Source of the DNA: Paraburkholderia phenazinium
GTDB taxonomy: Bacteria > Pseudomonadota > Gammaproteobacteria > Burkholderiales > Burkholderiaceae
Assembly (NCBI RefSeq): GCF_900141745.1
Contig: NZ_FSRM01000001.1
Span: 4,402,001 to 4,466,000 of the forward strand
Reading direction: 5' to 3'
Length of the DNA: 64,000 bases
Position numbers and translations under genes: made by a program. A model generated the notes under the pieces. It was not told the DNA's origin. It saw only the letters and a list, made by a program, of their open reading frames with translations, and did no database searches. This document shows positions 44,881 to 54,425 of this stretch, one piece after another; the first letter of the stretch is position 1, and every line of letters begins with the position of its first letter.

Positions 44881-46842
44881 TTAGTCCTTCTTGACTTCCT
44901 TGAACTCGGCGTCGACCACGTCGTCTTCCGGCTGGCTTGCACCACCGGCCGAGGCACCACCCGGCGCTGCGCCCGCGGCACCGGCCGCTGCGCTTGCTGC
45001 ACCTTGCTCGGCCTGCATGTCGGCGTACATCTTCTCACCGAGCTTTTGCGAGGCCGTTGCCACGACTTCGATCTTGGCTTCGATCGCCGCCTTGTCGCTC
45101 GAGCCGCTCTTCAGCGTGTCTTCGAGGTCCTTCAGCGCTGCTTCGATCTTTTCCTTCTCAGCCGCTTCCAGCTTGTCGCCGTATTCGGTGAGCGCCTTCT
45201 TCGTGCTGTGGACCAGTGCGTCGCCCTGGTTGCGGGCATCGGCCAGTTCGCGCAGCTTGTGATCTTCTTCCGCGTTTGCTTCGGCGTCCTTCACCATCTT
45301 TTCGATCTCGGCTTCAGATAGACCCGAGTTCGCCTTGATGACGATGCGGTTTTCCTTGCCGGTCGCCTTGTCTTTCGCGCCGACGTGCAGAATACCGTTC
45401 GCGTCGATGTCGAAGCTCACTTCGATCTGCGGCACGCCGCGCGGTGCAGGCGGAATACCTTCGAGGTTGAACTCGCCCAGCAGCTTGTTGCCGGCTGCCA
45501 TTTCGCGTTCGCCCTGGAACACCTTGATCGTGACGGCACCCTGGTTGTCGTCGGCCGTCGAATACACCTGTGCGTGCTTCGTCGGGATCGTGGTGTTCTT
45601 GTTGATCATCTTCGTCATCACGCCGCCGAGCGTTTCGATGCCGAGCGACAGCGGGGTCACGTCGAGCAGCAGAACGTCCTTACGGTCACCCGACAGAACC
45701 TGACCTTGAATCGCGGCGCCCACGGCCACGGCTTCGTCCGGGTTCACGTCACGGCGCGGTTCCTTGCCGAAGAACTCCTTAACCTTGTCCTGCACCTTCG
45801 GCATACGCGTCATACCGCCGACCAGAATCACGTCGTCGATTTCGCCAACCTTCACGCCAGCGTCCTTGATAGCCAGACGGCACGGCTCGATGGTGCGTTC
45901 GATCAGTTCTTCCACCAGCGCTTCGAGCTTCGCACGCGTAATTTTCAGGTTCAAGTGCTTCGGACCCGACGCGTCTGCCGTGATGTACGGCAGGTTGATT
46001 TCGGTCTGCTGGCTCGACGACAGTTCGATCTTGGCCTTTTCAGCTGATTCCTTCAGGCGTTGCAGCGCGAGCACGTCCTTCGACAGGTCGACGCCTTGTT
46101 CCTTCTTGAACTCGCCAATGATGTAATCGATGATGCGCTGGTCGAAGTCTTCACCGCCGAGGAACGTATCGCCGTTCGTCGAGAGCACTTCGAACTGCTT
46201 CTCGCCGTCAACGTCGGCGATTTCGATGATCGAGACGTCGAACGTGCCGCCGCCCAGGTCATACACGGCGATCTTGCGGTCGCCCTTTTCGTTCTTGTCG
46301 AGGCCGAACGCGAGCGCAGCTGCGGTCGGTTCGTTGATGATGCGCTTGACTTCCAGACCGGCGATGCGGCCCGCATCTTTGGTGGCCTGACGCTGGCTGT
46401 CGTTGAAGTACGCGGGAACCGTGATCACCGCTTCGGTGACCGGCTCGCCGAGGTAGTCTTCAGCGGTCTTCTTCATCTTGCGCAGGACTTCAGCCGAGAT
46501 TTGCGGCGGAGCCAGTTTCTGATCGCGCACTTCGACCCAGGCGTCACCGTTGTCGGCCTTGACGATCTTGTACGGCATCAGCGCGATGTCTTTCTGCACT
46601 TCTTTTTCTTCGAAGCGGCGGCCGATCAGGCGCTTGACCGCGTACAGCGTGTTCCTCGGGTTCGTGACCGACTGACGCTTCGCAGGCGCGCCGACGAGAA
46701 TCTCGCCGTCTTCCATGTAAGCGATGATCGACGGCGTGGTGCGCGCGCCTTCCGAGTTTTCGATCACCTTGACCGAATTGCCTTCCATGATCGCCACGCA
46801 CGAGTTGGTCGTGCCGAGGTCGATGCCGATGATTTTGCCCAT
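44881..46842 (-). CDS. dnaK: Chaperone DnaK (Hsp70)
   Basis: 653 residues from ATG 46842, preceded by CAGGAGA. Nucleotide domain: [65 protein letters not shown]. Linker [18 protein letters not shown], then the substrate domain and lid, ending [15 protein letters not shown]. The ORF can be read 66 bp upstream, but that overlaps the leader hairpin. A sigma-32-like promoter is at 46936-46963. Order grpE-trx-dnaK-dnaJ. Confidence 0.98.
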   Translation of the reverse strand: MGKIIGIDLGTTNSCVAIMEGNSVKVIENSEGARTTPSIIAYMEDGEILVGAPAKRQSVTNPRNTLYAVKRLIGRRFEEKEVQKDIALMPYKIVKADNGDAWVEVRDQKLAPPQISAEVLRKMKKTAEDYLGEPVTEAVITVPAYFNDSQRQATKDAGRIAGLEVKRIINEPTAAALAFGLDKNEKGDRKIAVYDLGGGTFDVSIIEIADVDGEKQFEVLSTNGDTFLGGEDFDQRIIDYIIGEFKKEQGVDLSKDVLALQRLKESAEKAKIELSSSQQTEINLPYITADASGPKHLNLKITRAKLEALVEELIERTIEPCRLAIKDAGVKVGEIDDVILVGGMTRMPKVQDKVKEFFGKEPRRDVNPDEAVAVGAAIQGQVLSGDRKDVLLLDVTPLSLGIETLGGVMTKMINKNTTIPTKHAQVYSTADDNQGAVTIKVFQGEREMAAGNKLLGEFNLEGIPPAPRGVPQIEVSFDIDANGILHVGAKDKATGKENRIVIKANSGLSEAEIEKMVKDAEANAEEDHKLRELADARNQGDALVHSTKKALTEYGDKLEAAEKEKIEAALKDLEDTLKSGSSDKAAIEAKIEVVATASQKLGEKMYADMQAEQGAASAAAGAAGAAPGGASAGGASQPEDDVVDAEFKEVKKD

Positions 46843-46876
46843 TTTTACTAATCTCCTGACTTTGATCGCTGCGGTA

Positions 46877-46910
46877 GGTTGCCTTGTGCCCATCTGGCGG
46901 CAAGGCAACC
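46877..46910 (-). repeat. Hairpin in the dnaK 5' leader
   Basis: GGTTGCCTTG (46877-46886) and CAAGGCAACC (46901-46910), 10-bp perfect stem, 14-nt loop, between the putative promoter and the ribosome site. It does not cover the Shine-Dalgarno (46849-46855). Confidence 0.6.
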
Positions 46911-46935
46911 CGCCTTCAATTCAAACCTGCACTCA

Positions 46936-46963
46936 ACATAAGTGCGTCTGCATCGTTTTCAAG
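46936..46963 (-). promoter_or_regulatory. Sigma-32-like heat-shock promoter of dnaK
   Basis: Minus strand: CTTGAAA (46963-46957), 13 bp, ACTTATGT (46943-46936), compared with CTTGAAA and CCCCATNT. The -35 is perfect; the -10 is partial. Confidence 0.6.
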
Positions 46964-47057
46964 ACCTTGAATGCAATGCGGTCTTTAATTTTTTTCAATC
47001 GCCTGCGGCTTCGGGATTGGCGTTGCCGGGGATTTGCCCGACTTGTTGCCACCCCGG

Positions 47058-47483
47058 CTAACCGCCAGTACCGGCCACGCCATCCATCGCCTTTGAAACG
47101 GCCTTTGCGGCAGCCTTCCCCCGGGCGGCTGCCACCGCCGCCTCGAACTGCCCGAGGCCGTGCCAGCCAGTCGCCCGGCCAAGCCGCTTGCCACGATGAA
47201 AGAAGAACCACGTCGGCACGCCATGCAGCATGAAACGGCGGCCCAGCTCACGGTGCTCGTAGACGTTGCTGTGAAACCATCTAAGCCCGAGCGCGCGAAT
47301 CGCGTCGGGCTGCGCCAGCATCGCCTTCTTCGCTATTTCGCAGTTGAAGCAGTCGAGTCCCCAGAAGAACACCACCGCCACCTCATCGCGAACCGCTTCG
47401 AGCGCGGCGTCGAACGACTCTGCGCTCAATTCCTGCATCTCGAACACGGCAAAAGCCGTGGAATCGACGGGAAGGTTGGCCAT
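47058..47483 (-). CDS. Thioredoxin-like protein in the heat-shock cluster
   Basis: 141 residues of thioredoxin fold: VAVVFFWGLDCFNCEIAKKAM with a CFNC active site (Cys 45 and 48), then VPTWFFFHRGKRLGRATGW with the cis-Pro. The dipeptide between the cysteines (Phe-Asn) is unlike CGPC of thioredoxin, so its redox potential and partner probably differ. No signal peptide; cytosolic. An Ala/Lys-rich tail follows. It sits between grpE and dnaK on the same strand, 56 bp after grpE, implying a role in stress-time thiol chemistry. Confidence 0.88.
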   Translation of the reverse strand: MANLPVDSTAFAVFEMQELSAESFDAALEAVRDEVAVVFFWGLDCFNCEIAKKAMLAQPDAIRALGLRWFHSNVYEHRELGRRFMLHGVPTWFFFHRGKRLGRATGWHGLGQFEAAVAAARGKAAAKAVSKAMDGVAGTGG

Positions 47484-47539
47484 GATAGCGGGGATGCCTG
47501 CCCGGGAGCGCCTGAGCGATGCCTGAGGTCTACTTCGGC

Positions 47540-48118
47540 TTACTTCGGCTGGGCGACGGTAACGAGCGCCGGGCGCAGCACGCGGTCGGCGATCACGTAA
47601 CCCTTTTGCAGCACGGAGACGATGGTGTTGGGCTCCTGCTCGGCCGGCACCATCGAAATAGCCTGGTGACGATGCGGGTCGAACTTCTCGCCTGCCGGAG
47701 GATTGATCGCCACGACGCGGCCTTTCTCAAGCGCACCGCTCAACTGGCGCAGCGTCAGCTCGACACCCTCACGAACCTTCTGCAGGTCGTCGGACGAGTG
47801 GGCGACGGCGGCCTCGAGGCTGTCGACTACAGGCAGCAGATGCTCGGCAAAGCTCTCGATCGCGAACTTGTGAGCCTTGGTGACATCTTCCTGCGCACGC
47901 CGGCGCACATTTTCGGTCTCGGCCTTGGCACGCAGAAAGCTCTCCTGCAACTCGGCGATTTTGGTCTGCGCTTCGGCCAACGCGGCTTCGGCGCCGGCCG
48001 GCGCAGCTTCAGCCGGGTTGACTTCCGGCTGAGCTGCGTTGGCCTCGGCAGCCTGGCGCGCGGCTTCTTCGGCGGGCGTGGGATTCTGGCTCGTCGGATT
48101 CTCTTGCGTGTTTTCCAT
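47540..48118 (-). CDS. grpE: Nucleotide exchange factor GrpE
   Basis: 192 residues from ATG 48118. An Ala/Glu-rich N-terminal tail, a long coiled coil ([35 protein letters not shown]), then the conserved [19 protein letters not shown] and beta-wing [14 protein letters not shown]. It swaps nucleotide on DnaK. A longer ORF (to 48205) is rejected because the added part is leader. A sigma-32-like promoter is at 48229-48256. Confidence 0.95.
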   Translation of the reverse strand: MENTQENPTSQNPTPAEEAARQAAEANAAQPEVNPAEAAPAGAEAALAEAQTKIAELQESFLRAKAETENVRRRAQEDVTKAHKFAIESFAEHLLPVVDSLEAAVAHSSDDLQKVREGVELTLRQLSGALEKGRVVAINPPAGEKFDPHRHQAISMVPAEQEPNTIVSVLQKGYVIADRVLRPALVTVAQPK

Positions 48119-48228
48119 GTCGCTGAAAGTCGTAAAAAAGTTAAAGCCAAGGGCGGCCGCGTGGTGCTCTGAAAGGCCCGCTTGAGCGTTGCAGAAACGC
48201 CACACAAACCACCGCTCATCGCCTACTG

Positions 48229-48256
48229 AGTTTGGGTCTCAAAGCACGATTTCAAG
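48229..48256 (-). promoter_or_regulatory. Sigma-32-like heat-shock promoter of grpE
   Basis: Minus strand: CTTGAAA (48256-48250), 13 bp, CCCAAACT (48236-48229). Same -35 and spacing as the dnaK promoter, about 110 bp before the grpE start. Confidence 0.6.
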
Positions 48257-48329
48257 CGGTCAAAAGGAACTTTTCGCACCGCAACAGTGCGGCAGAAATG
48301 CCTCGTTACAACCATTAATCAGATAGAGA

Positions 48330-48358
48330 TTGAGCGGCCTCGTGGACTGACCTAAACT
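48330..48358 (+). promoter_or_regulatory. Sigma-70-like promoter of the small secreted protein gene
   Basis: TTGAGC (48330-48335), 17 bp, TAAACT (48353-48358), about 100 bp before GTG 48458 and followed by the palindrome at 48396. Confidence 0.5.
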
Positions 48359-48395
48359 TCAGCTGTCCACCCGGGAAGGCACGTTTACCCTAACC

Positions 48396-48407
48396 TGGTA
48401 TATACCA
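48396..48407. promoter_or_regulatory. 12-bp perfect palindrome TGGTATATACCA
   Basis: It lies 38-49 bp downstream of the putative -10 and 50 bp before GTG 48458, in a position to block transcription. The TGGT...ACCA form is typical of GntR-type operators; the binder is unknown. Confidence 0.55.
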
Positions 48408-48457
48408 CTTCACTTAACTCATCGCGCGTTCGTCCAGCATCATTTCGGGGGAGTACC

Positions 48458-48619
48458 GTGAAACTGACCTTCGCAATATCCGTGGTCGCCTTGGTGCTCG
48501 TAGCGGGAACCACGACCATCTGCATGTCCGGGGCCGTCAACGACAGCACGACCGAATATGGCGGCGTGCACGCGACGATGGAACAACTGTTCAATCCCCA
48601 CCTGAAAGTTTGTCGATAG
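48458..48619 (+). CDS. Small exported hypothetical protein (53 aa)
   Basis: GTG 48458 to TAG 48619, preceded by GGGGGAG at 4-nt spacing. It reads MKLTFAISVVALVLVAGT (basic start and hydrophobic core of a Sec signal), then TTTICMSGAVNDSTTEYGG and a short C-terminal part ending HLKVCR. Two Cys could form a disulphide or the first could lie near the cleavage site; it lacks a good lipobox. It overlaps the convergent hslR gene by 29 bp. No family recognised. Strong ribosome site, own promoter and palindrome make it credible. Confidence 0.65.
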   Translation: MKLTFAISVVALVLVAGTTTICMSGAVNDSTTEYGGVHATMEQLFNPHLKVCR

Positions 48620-48998
48620 TGCGCCGGTCGCGCTTGGTCGGACGCCCGTGCAAAGCGGCGGCCGGCTCGCGATACGTTTTACGCCGCTCCTGCTCCACCT
48701 GCCGCTTCACCTTGCTTTCCTCGGTTTCCGCATAAAGCGTCTGCGCCACACTCGCCGGGCCGCGCACGTCGCACACACCCAGTACTTCCACCTGCCATAC
48801 GATGCGTTCGATCTCGATTTCGACGAGATCGCCGACCCGCACCTCCTTGGCCGGCTTGACTGCAGCACCGCCAATCCTTACGTGAGCTTTGTCAACGGCA
48901 TCCGCTGCCAGCGAGCGTGTCTTGAAGAAACGCGCTGCCCATAACCACTTGTCGATGCGCAGGCGCGCGCCGGGTTCGGTCGAAATCCTGTAGTTCAT
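48591..48998 (-). CDS. hslR: Heat-shock protein 15, S4 RNA-binding (Hsp15)
   Basis: 135 residues. The S4 domain is at the N-terminus: RLRIDKWLWAARFFKTRSLAADAVDKAHVRIGGAAVKPAKEVRVGD. A charged C-terminal tail follows (ESKVKRQVEQERRKTYRE), ending RPTKRDRRTIDKL as in Hsp15. It binds stalled 50S subunits carrying nascent chains. Fits the surrounding heat-shock cluster. Its 3' end overlaps the small secreted gene on the other strand. Confidence 0.92.
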   Translation of the reverse strand: MNYRISTEPGARLRIDKWLWAARFFKTRSLAADAVDKAHVRIGGAAVKPAKEVRVGDLVEIEIERIVWQVEVLGVCDVRGPASVAQTLYAETEESKVKRQVEQERRKTYREPAAALHGRPTKRDRRTIDKLSGGD

Positions 48999-49079
48999 CA
49001 GCTAGTCTGGCGCCCTATGTACGAAGCGGCGTCGCAAGTTGCGCATCAAGCGCGTTGAAAACGATTCCGTCAACCAGTC

Positions 49080-50150
49080 TCACGCCGGCACCGTACCTTG
49101 CGCGGAGGCCACCTGCACCGGCCAGCCCTGCAGGTTCTGGGCGACGATCTCCCCCAGCGCCGCAATCCACGCCTGCGAGGCGTTCAGGCAAGGAATGCGG
49201 TAAAACTCCTTGCCGCCCGCATGGACGAACTCGTCGCGGACTTCCATGCCGATTTCCTCAATAGTTTCCAGGCAATCGGCAGTAAAGCCCGGACAAAACA
49301 CATCCGCGCGGCGCACCCCCGCCGCGCCCAGCTCCTTGAGCGTCGGCGCGGTATAGGGCTGCAACCACTCAGCCTTGCCGAAACGCGACTGGAACGTGAC
49401 GCGGCACTCCACCGTTGTCAGCCCGAGCGCCTGCATCAACAGTGCCCCCGTTTGCTGGCACTGGTCGTGATACGGGTCACCGAGATCGAGCGTACGTTTG
49501 GGAACGCCATGGAAGCTCAGCACCAGCTTGTCGCCGGCCGCGAAATCCGGGCGTCCATGGGCATGCCAGTACTGGTGTACCTGCGCCGCCAGCGCCGCGA
49601 TATACGCCGGATGATCGGCATATTGGCGGATGGTGCGGATTTCCAGCTGGTTGCGCATGCGTTTGAGCGCCGAGAATGCAGCGTCGAATGCCGTAGCCGT
49701 AGTCGACGACGAGTATTGCGGATACATCGGCACCAGCAGGACGCGCTCGGCACCCGCCAGCTTGAGCTGATTCAGCATGTCCGGGATGCCTGGCATGCCG
49801 TAGCGCATGGCGTAGTCGACGATCGCCGTGTAGCCGTTCAACTGCAGCAGATGCCGCAGACCTTCCACCTGCTTCTCCGTGAACACGCGTAACGGCGAGC
49901 CTTCCGGTGTCCATACCGCAGCATATTTCTTGGCCGACGAGCGCCCGCGAACCGGCAGGATCAGGAGCCGCAAGATCACCTGCCAGAGGACCGCGGGAAT
50001 CTCCACGACACGTGGGTCGGACAGAAACTGCGCGAGGTAGCGCCGCACGGCCCGTGGCGTCGGTGCGTCGGGCGTGCCCAGATTGATCAGCAAAACCGCA
50101 ACACGATGAGATGTGGCGGGTTGCGATGGCCGCTCGAGATCGAAACGCAT
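49080..50150 (-). CDS. hemH: Ferrochelatase
   Basis: 356 residues from ATG 50150. Inserts Fe(II) into protoporphyrin IX. Seen: [53 protein letters not shown], the catalytic His in [22 protein letters not shown] and the Glu in [15 protein letters not shown]. Codes from a single gene between hslR and hrcA on the same strand. The longer start at 50156 is a TTG with no better ribosome site. Confidence 0.96.
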   Translation of the reverse strand: MRFDLERPSQPATSHRVAVLLINLGTPDAPTPRAVRRYLAQFLSDPRVVEIPAVLWQVILRLLILPVRGRSSAKKYAAVWTPEGSPLRVFTEKQVEGLRHLLQLNGYTAIVDYAMRYGMPGIPDMLNQLKLAGAERVLLVPMYPQYSSSTTATAFDAAFSALKRMRNQLEIRTIRQYADHPAYIAALAAQVHQYWHAHGRPDFAAGDKLVLSFHGVPKRTLDLGDPYHDQCQQTGALLMQALGLTTVECRVTFQSRFGKAEWLQPYTAPTLKELGAAGVRRADVFCPGFTADCLETIEEIGMEVRDEFVHAGGKEFYRIPCLNASQAWIAALGEIVAQNLQGWPVQVASAQGTVPA

Positions 50151-50362
50151 AGGCAACAGGGCTAGCCGCGTACAGCGGGAAATCGGTTCAGGTGAGAGTC
50201 ATTATAGCGGGGCGGTCCGCAGCCGATACCTGGCCATTCGGCCGATTGGCAAGCCGCGCGCCGCATCGCATCATTTGCAGCATGCAATTCGGGCTCCTGC
50301 CCGACGGAGATGCGGGCAATGGCAAGGCAATGAAACGTGCCGCGGTACCGGGGCGCAGACGC

Positions 50363-51382
50363 TTATTGTTGGCTGAGCGTCAGCGAGAGCAGGCGCGCGG
50401 TGATGTCGACAATCGGAATCACACGGTTGTAGGCCATGCGCGTCGGCCCGATCACGCCGAGCGTACCGACGATCTTGCCGTTCACTTCATACGGCGCGGT
50501 CACGACGCTCATTTCCTCGATCGGCACGAGATTCGACTCGCCGCCAATGAAGATTTGCACGCCCTGGGCGTGACTCGATACGTCGAGCAACTGAAGGAGG
50601 CTGGTCTTTTGGTCGAATACATCAAACAGCTTGCGCAGCCGCGCCATGTCCGAAGACAGGTCGGCCACTTCGAGCAGATTGCGCTCGCCGGAGATCAGCA
50701 CGGTCTCGCCGGCGTCAGCTTCATCTGTGCTGGCCTTGACGGCGGCGTGCATCAGCGTGGTCATGTCGCCGCGCAGCTCGTCGATCTCTTCGCGCAGGCG
50801 CCGGCGCACTTCGTCGAAGGAAAGGCCGGCAAAGTGCGCATTGATGTAATTGGACGCTTCCACCAGTTGCGACGGCGAAAAATCGCGTTGCGTCGCCATG
50901 ATGCGGTTCTGTACGTCGCCTTCGGGCGTGACGATGATGAGCAGGATGCGCTTGTCGGACAGGCGCATGAACTCGATCTGCTTGAAGACGTGACTGCGCC
51001 TCGGGGTCAGCACCACGCCGGCAAACTGCGACAGGCTGGACAGCACGCTCGCCGCCGCTGCAACGATCTTCTGCGGCTCGCCCGCCTGCAGCGTGGTCTT
51101 GACGGTACGGGTGACCGCTTCCTCGTCCGCCGCGGACTCGACTGTGAGCATCGTGTCGACAAACAGACGATAGCCGCGCGGCGTTGGAATGCGGCCCGCC
51201 GAGGTGTGCGGGCTGATGACAAGCCCCGCCTCTTCCAGATCGGACATCACGTTGCGGATCGTCGCCGGGCTCAGCTCCAGACCGGAGTAGCGGGACAACG
51301 TGCGCGAGCCGACCGGTTGACCTTCAGCGATATATCGCTCGATCAACGTTTTGAGGAGGGTTTGTGCGCGGGGATCTAGCAT
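50363..51382 (-). CDS. hrcA: Heat-inducible transcription repressor HrcA
   Basis: 339 residues from ATG 51382: [54 protein letters not shown] is the winged-helix start, and [18 protein letters not shown] the signature. The C-terminal GAF-like domain follows. HrcA binds CIRCE and represses groE/dnaK in many bacteria. No CIRCE copy is seen before dnaK, grpE or hrcA in this window, so its targets may be elsewhere (groESL). The 150 bp read upstream by the ORF are not part of the protein. Confidence 0.95.
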   Translation of the reverse strand: MLDPRAQTLLKTLIERYIAEGQPVGSRTLSRYSGLELSPATIRNVMSDLEEAGLVISPHTSAGRIPTPRGYRLFVDTMLTVESAADEEAVTRTVKTTLQAGEPQKIVAAAASVLSSLSQFAGVVLTPRRSHVFKQIEFMRLSDKRILLIIVTPEGDVQNRIMATQRDFSPSQLVEASNYINAHFAGLSFDEVRRRLREEIDELRGDMTTLMHAAVKASTDEADAGETVLISGERNLLEVADLSSDMARLRKLFDVFDQKTSLLQLLDVSSHAQGVQIFIGGESNLVPIEEMSVVTAPYEVNGKIVGTLGVIGPTRMAYNRVIPIVDITARLLSLTLSQQ

Positions 51383-51690
51383 GACGGAAAAGTTTAGCTT
51401 AATGACGCGACGACCGCGAGCGCTAACAATAACAGCGTTCACGCCTTCGTTGGCGAGGCATGGGCTGCATGTGCCGGTTTGCCCGCACAACCCCTGGCGC
51501 GAACCCGCACCTGCGGGTTCGACGCAACGCATACCATCCCGCTGTCACGAGGAGTTCATCATTCTGCCGATAATCCTGCGCAGGCCGGCCGGCACGGGCC
51601 TGCAGCCCGACAGGCGCGCCCGCGTGGCGCCGGCCACCCATGTGGCCGCGGACGGTTCTTTTCAGCCCTCACCTATGGTGTAATGCCGGC
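51383..51690. other. Divergent hrcA/nadK intergenic region
   Basis: 308 bp with no gene. TTAGCTTAA...GAGCGCTAA (51394-51426) looks like a decayed CIRCE but has 15 bp between halves instead of 9. On the hrcA side TAAACT ends 8 nt before its ATG. A second part near 51590-51640 is GC-rich with short hairpins. Confidence 0.4.
51679..51684 (+). promoter_or_regulatory. -10-like TGTAAT directly before nadK
   Basis: TGTAAT ends 6 nt before ATG 51691. A TTCTTT at 51656-51661 is 17 bp upstream. No Shine-Dalgarno in the interval, so the mRNA may start at the ATG. Confidence 0.5.
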
Positions 51691-52593
51691 ATGCAAGTTA
51701 CCAGTCAGTTCAAGACCGTCGCGCTCGTCGGGCGCAACAACACGCCAGGCATTGGCGAGCCGCTGACCGCGCTCGCCGCGTGCATCGCCAGGCGCGGCTT
51801 CGACGTGGTGTTCGAAGCGGACACCGCTGCGGAGATCGGCATTACCGACTACCCCGCCCTGCGCCCCGCGGAAATCGGCGCCCGCGCCGACGTGGCCGTG
51901 GTGCTGGGCGGCGACGGCACGATGCTCGGCATCGGCCGCCAGCTTGCGCCGTACCGCACGCCGCTGATCGGCATCAACCATGGGCGGGTCGGCTTCATCA
52001 CCGACATCCCGATTTCAGCCATGCAGGAACTCGTGCCGCAGATGCTGAGCGGCAATTTCGAGCGCGAGGAACGCATGTTGCTGGAAGCGCGCATCATGCG
52101 CGGCGGCAGCCCCATCTACCACGCGCTGGCCTTCAACGACGTGGTGGTCAACCGCAGCGGTTTCTCGGGAATGGCGGAGCTGCACGTGGCCGTGGATGGC
52201 CGCTTCATGTACAACCAGCGCTCGGACGGACTGATCGTCGCCACGCCGACTGGATCGACCGCCTACGCGTTGTCGTCAGCCGGGCCAATCCTGCATCCAC
52301 AGTTGCAAGGCATCGTGCTGGTGCCGATTGCGCCGCACGCATTGTCGAATCGCCCCATCGTGCTGCCGGACGACTCAAAGGTCAGCATCCAGATCGTCTC
52401 CGGCCGCGACGTCAACGTCAACTTCGACATGCAGTCGTTTACCGCGCTCGAACACAACGACAAGATCGAAGTGCGCCGCTCACGCCATACCGTGCCGCTC
52501 CTGCACCCGGTCGGCTACAGCCATTACGCGACGTTGCGCAAGAAGCTGCACTGGAATGAATACCCGTCGCACGAAGACGACATCAAGCCCTGA
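51691..52593 (+). CDS. nadK: NAD kinase
   Basis: 300 residues from ATG 51691. Phosphorylates NAD to [20 protein letters not shown] (GGDGT about 73-77), [52 protein letters not shown] and the NHxL-type [11 protein letters not shown]. It is divergent from hrcA and 101 bp ahead of recN. The ORF could start earlier (51640) but the family begins at [10 protein letters not shown]. Confidence 0.96.
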   Translation: MQVTSQFKTVALVGRNNTPGIGEPLTALAACIARRGFDVVFEADTAAEIGITDYPALRPAEIGARADVAVVLGGDGTMLGIGRQLAPYRTPLIGINHGRVGFITDIPISAMQELVPQMLSGNFEREERMLLEARIMRGGSPIYHALAFNDVVVNRSGFSGMAELHVAVDGRFMYNQRSDGLIVATPTGSTAYALSSAGPILHPQLQGIVLVPIAPHALSNRPIVLPDDSKVSIQIVSGRDVNVNFDMQSFTALEHNDKIEVRRSRHTVPLLHPVGYSHYATLRKKLHWNEYPSHEDDIKP

Positions 52594-52694
52594 ACCGATC
52601 CCGAATCCTGAATCCTGAACGAACACTGCGCCGATCCTGAGCTAACCCTGAGCACCTGGCCGCAGCCGGTAACCCAAGCTACCAGACGACCTCC

Positions 52695-54392
52695 ATGCTT
52701 CGCCACCTCTCGATACGCGACTTCGTCATCGTCGCCGCGCTCGACCTTGAATTCGACAGCGGCTTCACGGTTTTCTCGGGCGAAACAGGCGCCGGCAAAT
52801 CGATCCTGATCGACGCCCTGGCACTCGCGCTTGGCGCCCGCGCCGATGCAAGCGTCGTGCGCACCGGCGAGGCCCGCGCGGATATCACCGCGGAATTCGA
52901 AACGCACGCTCAGGTGGATCAGTGGCTCGACGAGCAGGCGTTAGGCTCGGCGAGCGGCACGAATAGTACGCACGGTGCAAACGGCGCCGGTTCGCACGAC
53001 GAGACCGTCATGCTGCGGCGTGTGGTGGATGCGAACGGCCGCTCGCGTGCCTTCATCAACGGCACTGCGGCGACGCTCGCGCAACTGCGCGAGGTCGGCG
53101 AAATGCTGGTCGACATTCACGGACAGCACGCCCACCAGTTACTGATGCGCCCGGATGCGCAGCGTGAGCTATTCGATACGCACGCAGGATTGGTCGACAA
53201 GGCTGCCGCGGTGAGCCGCGCCTGGCGCGCCTGGCGCGACCGGGCGCAAGCGGTCGAAACAGCCAAAACGCGCGATCGCGAACTGCAACTCGAACGAGAG
53301 CGGCTCGCGTGGCAACTGGCCGAACTCGACAAGCTCGCCCCGCAGCCGGGTGAATGGGAAGAGGTCAACGCAGAACACAACCGTCTGTCGCATTCGGCCA
53401 ACCTGATCGAAGGCGTGCAGGGAGCGCTCAACGCCCTCTCCGAGTCGGACGAGGCGATGATCACGCATCTGGCATCGATCGTCTCGAAGCTGCGCGACCT
53501 GGCGGAAATCGATCCAGCGTTAAACGATGCGCTCGCTGCGCTCGAGCCTGCTGAAATCCAGTTGCAGGAAGCTGCCTATTCGCTGAGCCACTACGCGCAA
53601 AGGCTCGAACTGGACCCCGACCGGCTCGCCCAGATCGAAAGACGTGTCGACGCCTTGCATTCGGCCGCGCGCAAATTCCGTCTGCAGCCGCAGACGCTGC
53701 CGGAGGAACACGCCGCGCGTCGCGCGCAACTGGCCGCACTGGACGCCGCCGCGGATCTGGACAGCCTGCACGCTGCCGAGGCCAAAGCAAAGGAAGCCTA
53801 TCTGGCCGATGCCAAACAGCTGTCCAAAGCACGTGCCAAGGCCGCCAAGGCGCTCGGCTCGGCGGTCACCACGGGCATGCAGGAACTGTCGATGAAAGGC
53901 GGCAGTTTCGAGGTCGCACTCGTCGCGCTGCCGGAAGGCGGAGCGCATGGCCTCGAACAGGTGGAATTCCGCGTTGCCGGGCACGCCGGCGTGCCGCTCC
54001 GGCCGCTCGCCAAGGTCGCTTCAGGCGGCGAGCTGGCGCGGATCAGCCTCGCGCTCGCTGTGATCGCGAGCGCCGCCAGCCCGACCCCCACCCTGATCTT
54101 CGACGAAGTGGATACCGGTATTGGCGGTGGCGTCGCCGAAGTAGTCGGGCGTCTGCTGCATCAACTCGGTCGCGCTCGCCAGGTGCTGTGCGTCACGCAC
54201 TTGCCGCAAGTGGCAGCGCGCGGCGACCATCATTTCCAGGTGGCCAAGGCATCGGACAAGAAAGGCGGTACGGTCAGCAGCGTCACGTCGCTGGACAAGG
54301 CCAGCCGGATCGAGGAAGTGGCACGCATGCTCGGCGGCCTGGAGATCACCGCCACCACCCGCAAGCACGCGAAGGAAATGCTCGCGGCGTAG
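52695..54392 (+). CDS. recN: DNA repair protein RecN
   Basis: 565 residues, SMC-like. Walker A FSGETGAGKSILIDALALALG (29-36), head strands, a coiled-coil middle (about 170-370) with the QHAHQLLM region, the ABC signature ASGGELARISLALAVI and Walker B PTLIFDEVDTGIGG, then VTHLPQVAARGDHHF. It tethers broken DNA for recombination. A Ser/Asn/Gly insertion (GSASGTNSTHGANGAGS, about 84-100) lies in the head domain. In enterobacteria nadK-recN are neighbours too. Confidence 0.96.
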   Translation: MLRHLSIRDFVIVAALDLEFDSGFTVFSGETGAGKSILIDALALALGARADASVVRTGEARADITAEFETHAQVDQWLDEQALGSASGTNSTHGANGAGSHDETVMLRRVVDANGRSRAFINGTAATLAQLREVGEMLVDIHGQHAHQLLMRPDAQRELFDTHAGLVDKAAAVSRAWRAWRDRAQAVETAKTRDRELQLERERLAWQLAELDKLAPQPGEWEEVNAEHNRLSHSANLIEGVQGALNALSESDEAMITHLASIVSKLRDLAEIDPALNDALAALEPAEIQLQEAAYSLSHYAQRLELDPDRLAQIERRVDALHSAARKFRLQPQTLPEEHAARRAQLAALDAAADLDSLHAAEAKAKEAYLADAKQLSKARAKAAKALGSAVTTGMQELSMKGGSFEVALVALPEGGAHGLEQVEFRVAGHAGVPLRPLAKVASGGELARISLALAVIASAASPTPTLIFDEVDTGIGGGVAEVVGRLLHQLGRARQVLCVTHLPQVAARGDHHFQVAKASDKKGGTVSSVTSLDKASRIEEVARMLGGLEITATTRKHAKEMLAA

Positions 54393-54425
54393 ACGGCAGT
54401 TACGACAGCGCCCCCCGCCCTCGCC

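Noticed and set aside
51394..51426. Possible CIRCE (TTAGCTTAA ... GAGCGCTAA) before hrcA
   Set aside because: The halves are 15 bp apart rather than 9 and the left half matches poorly.
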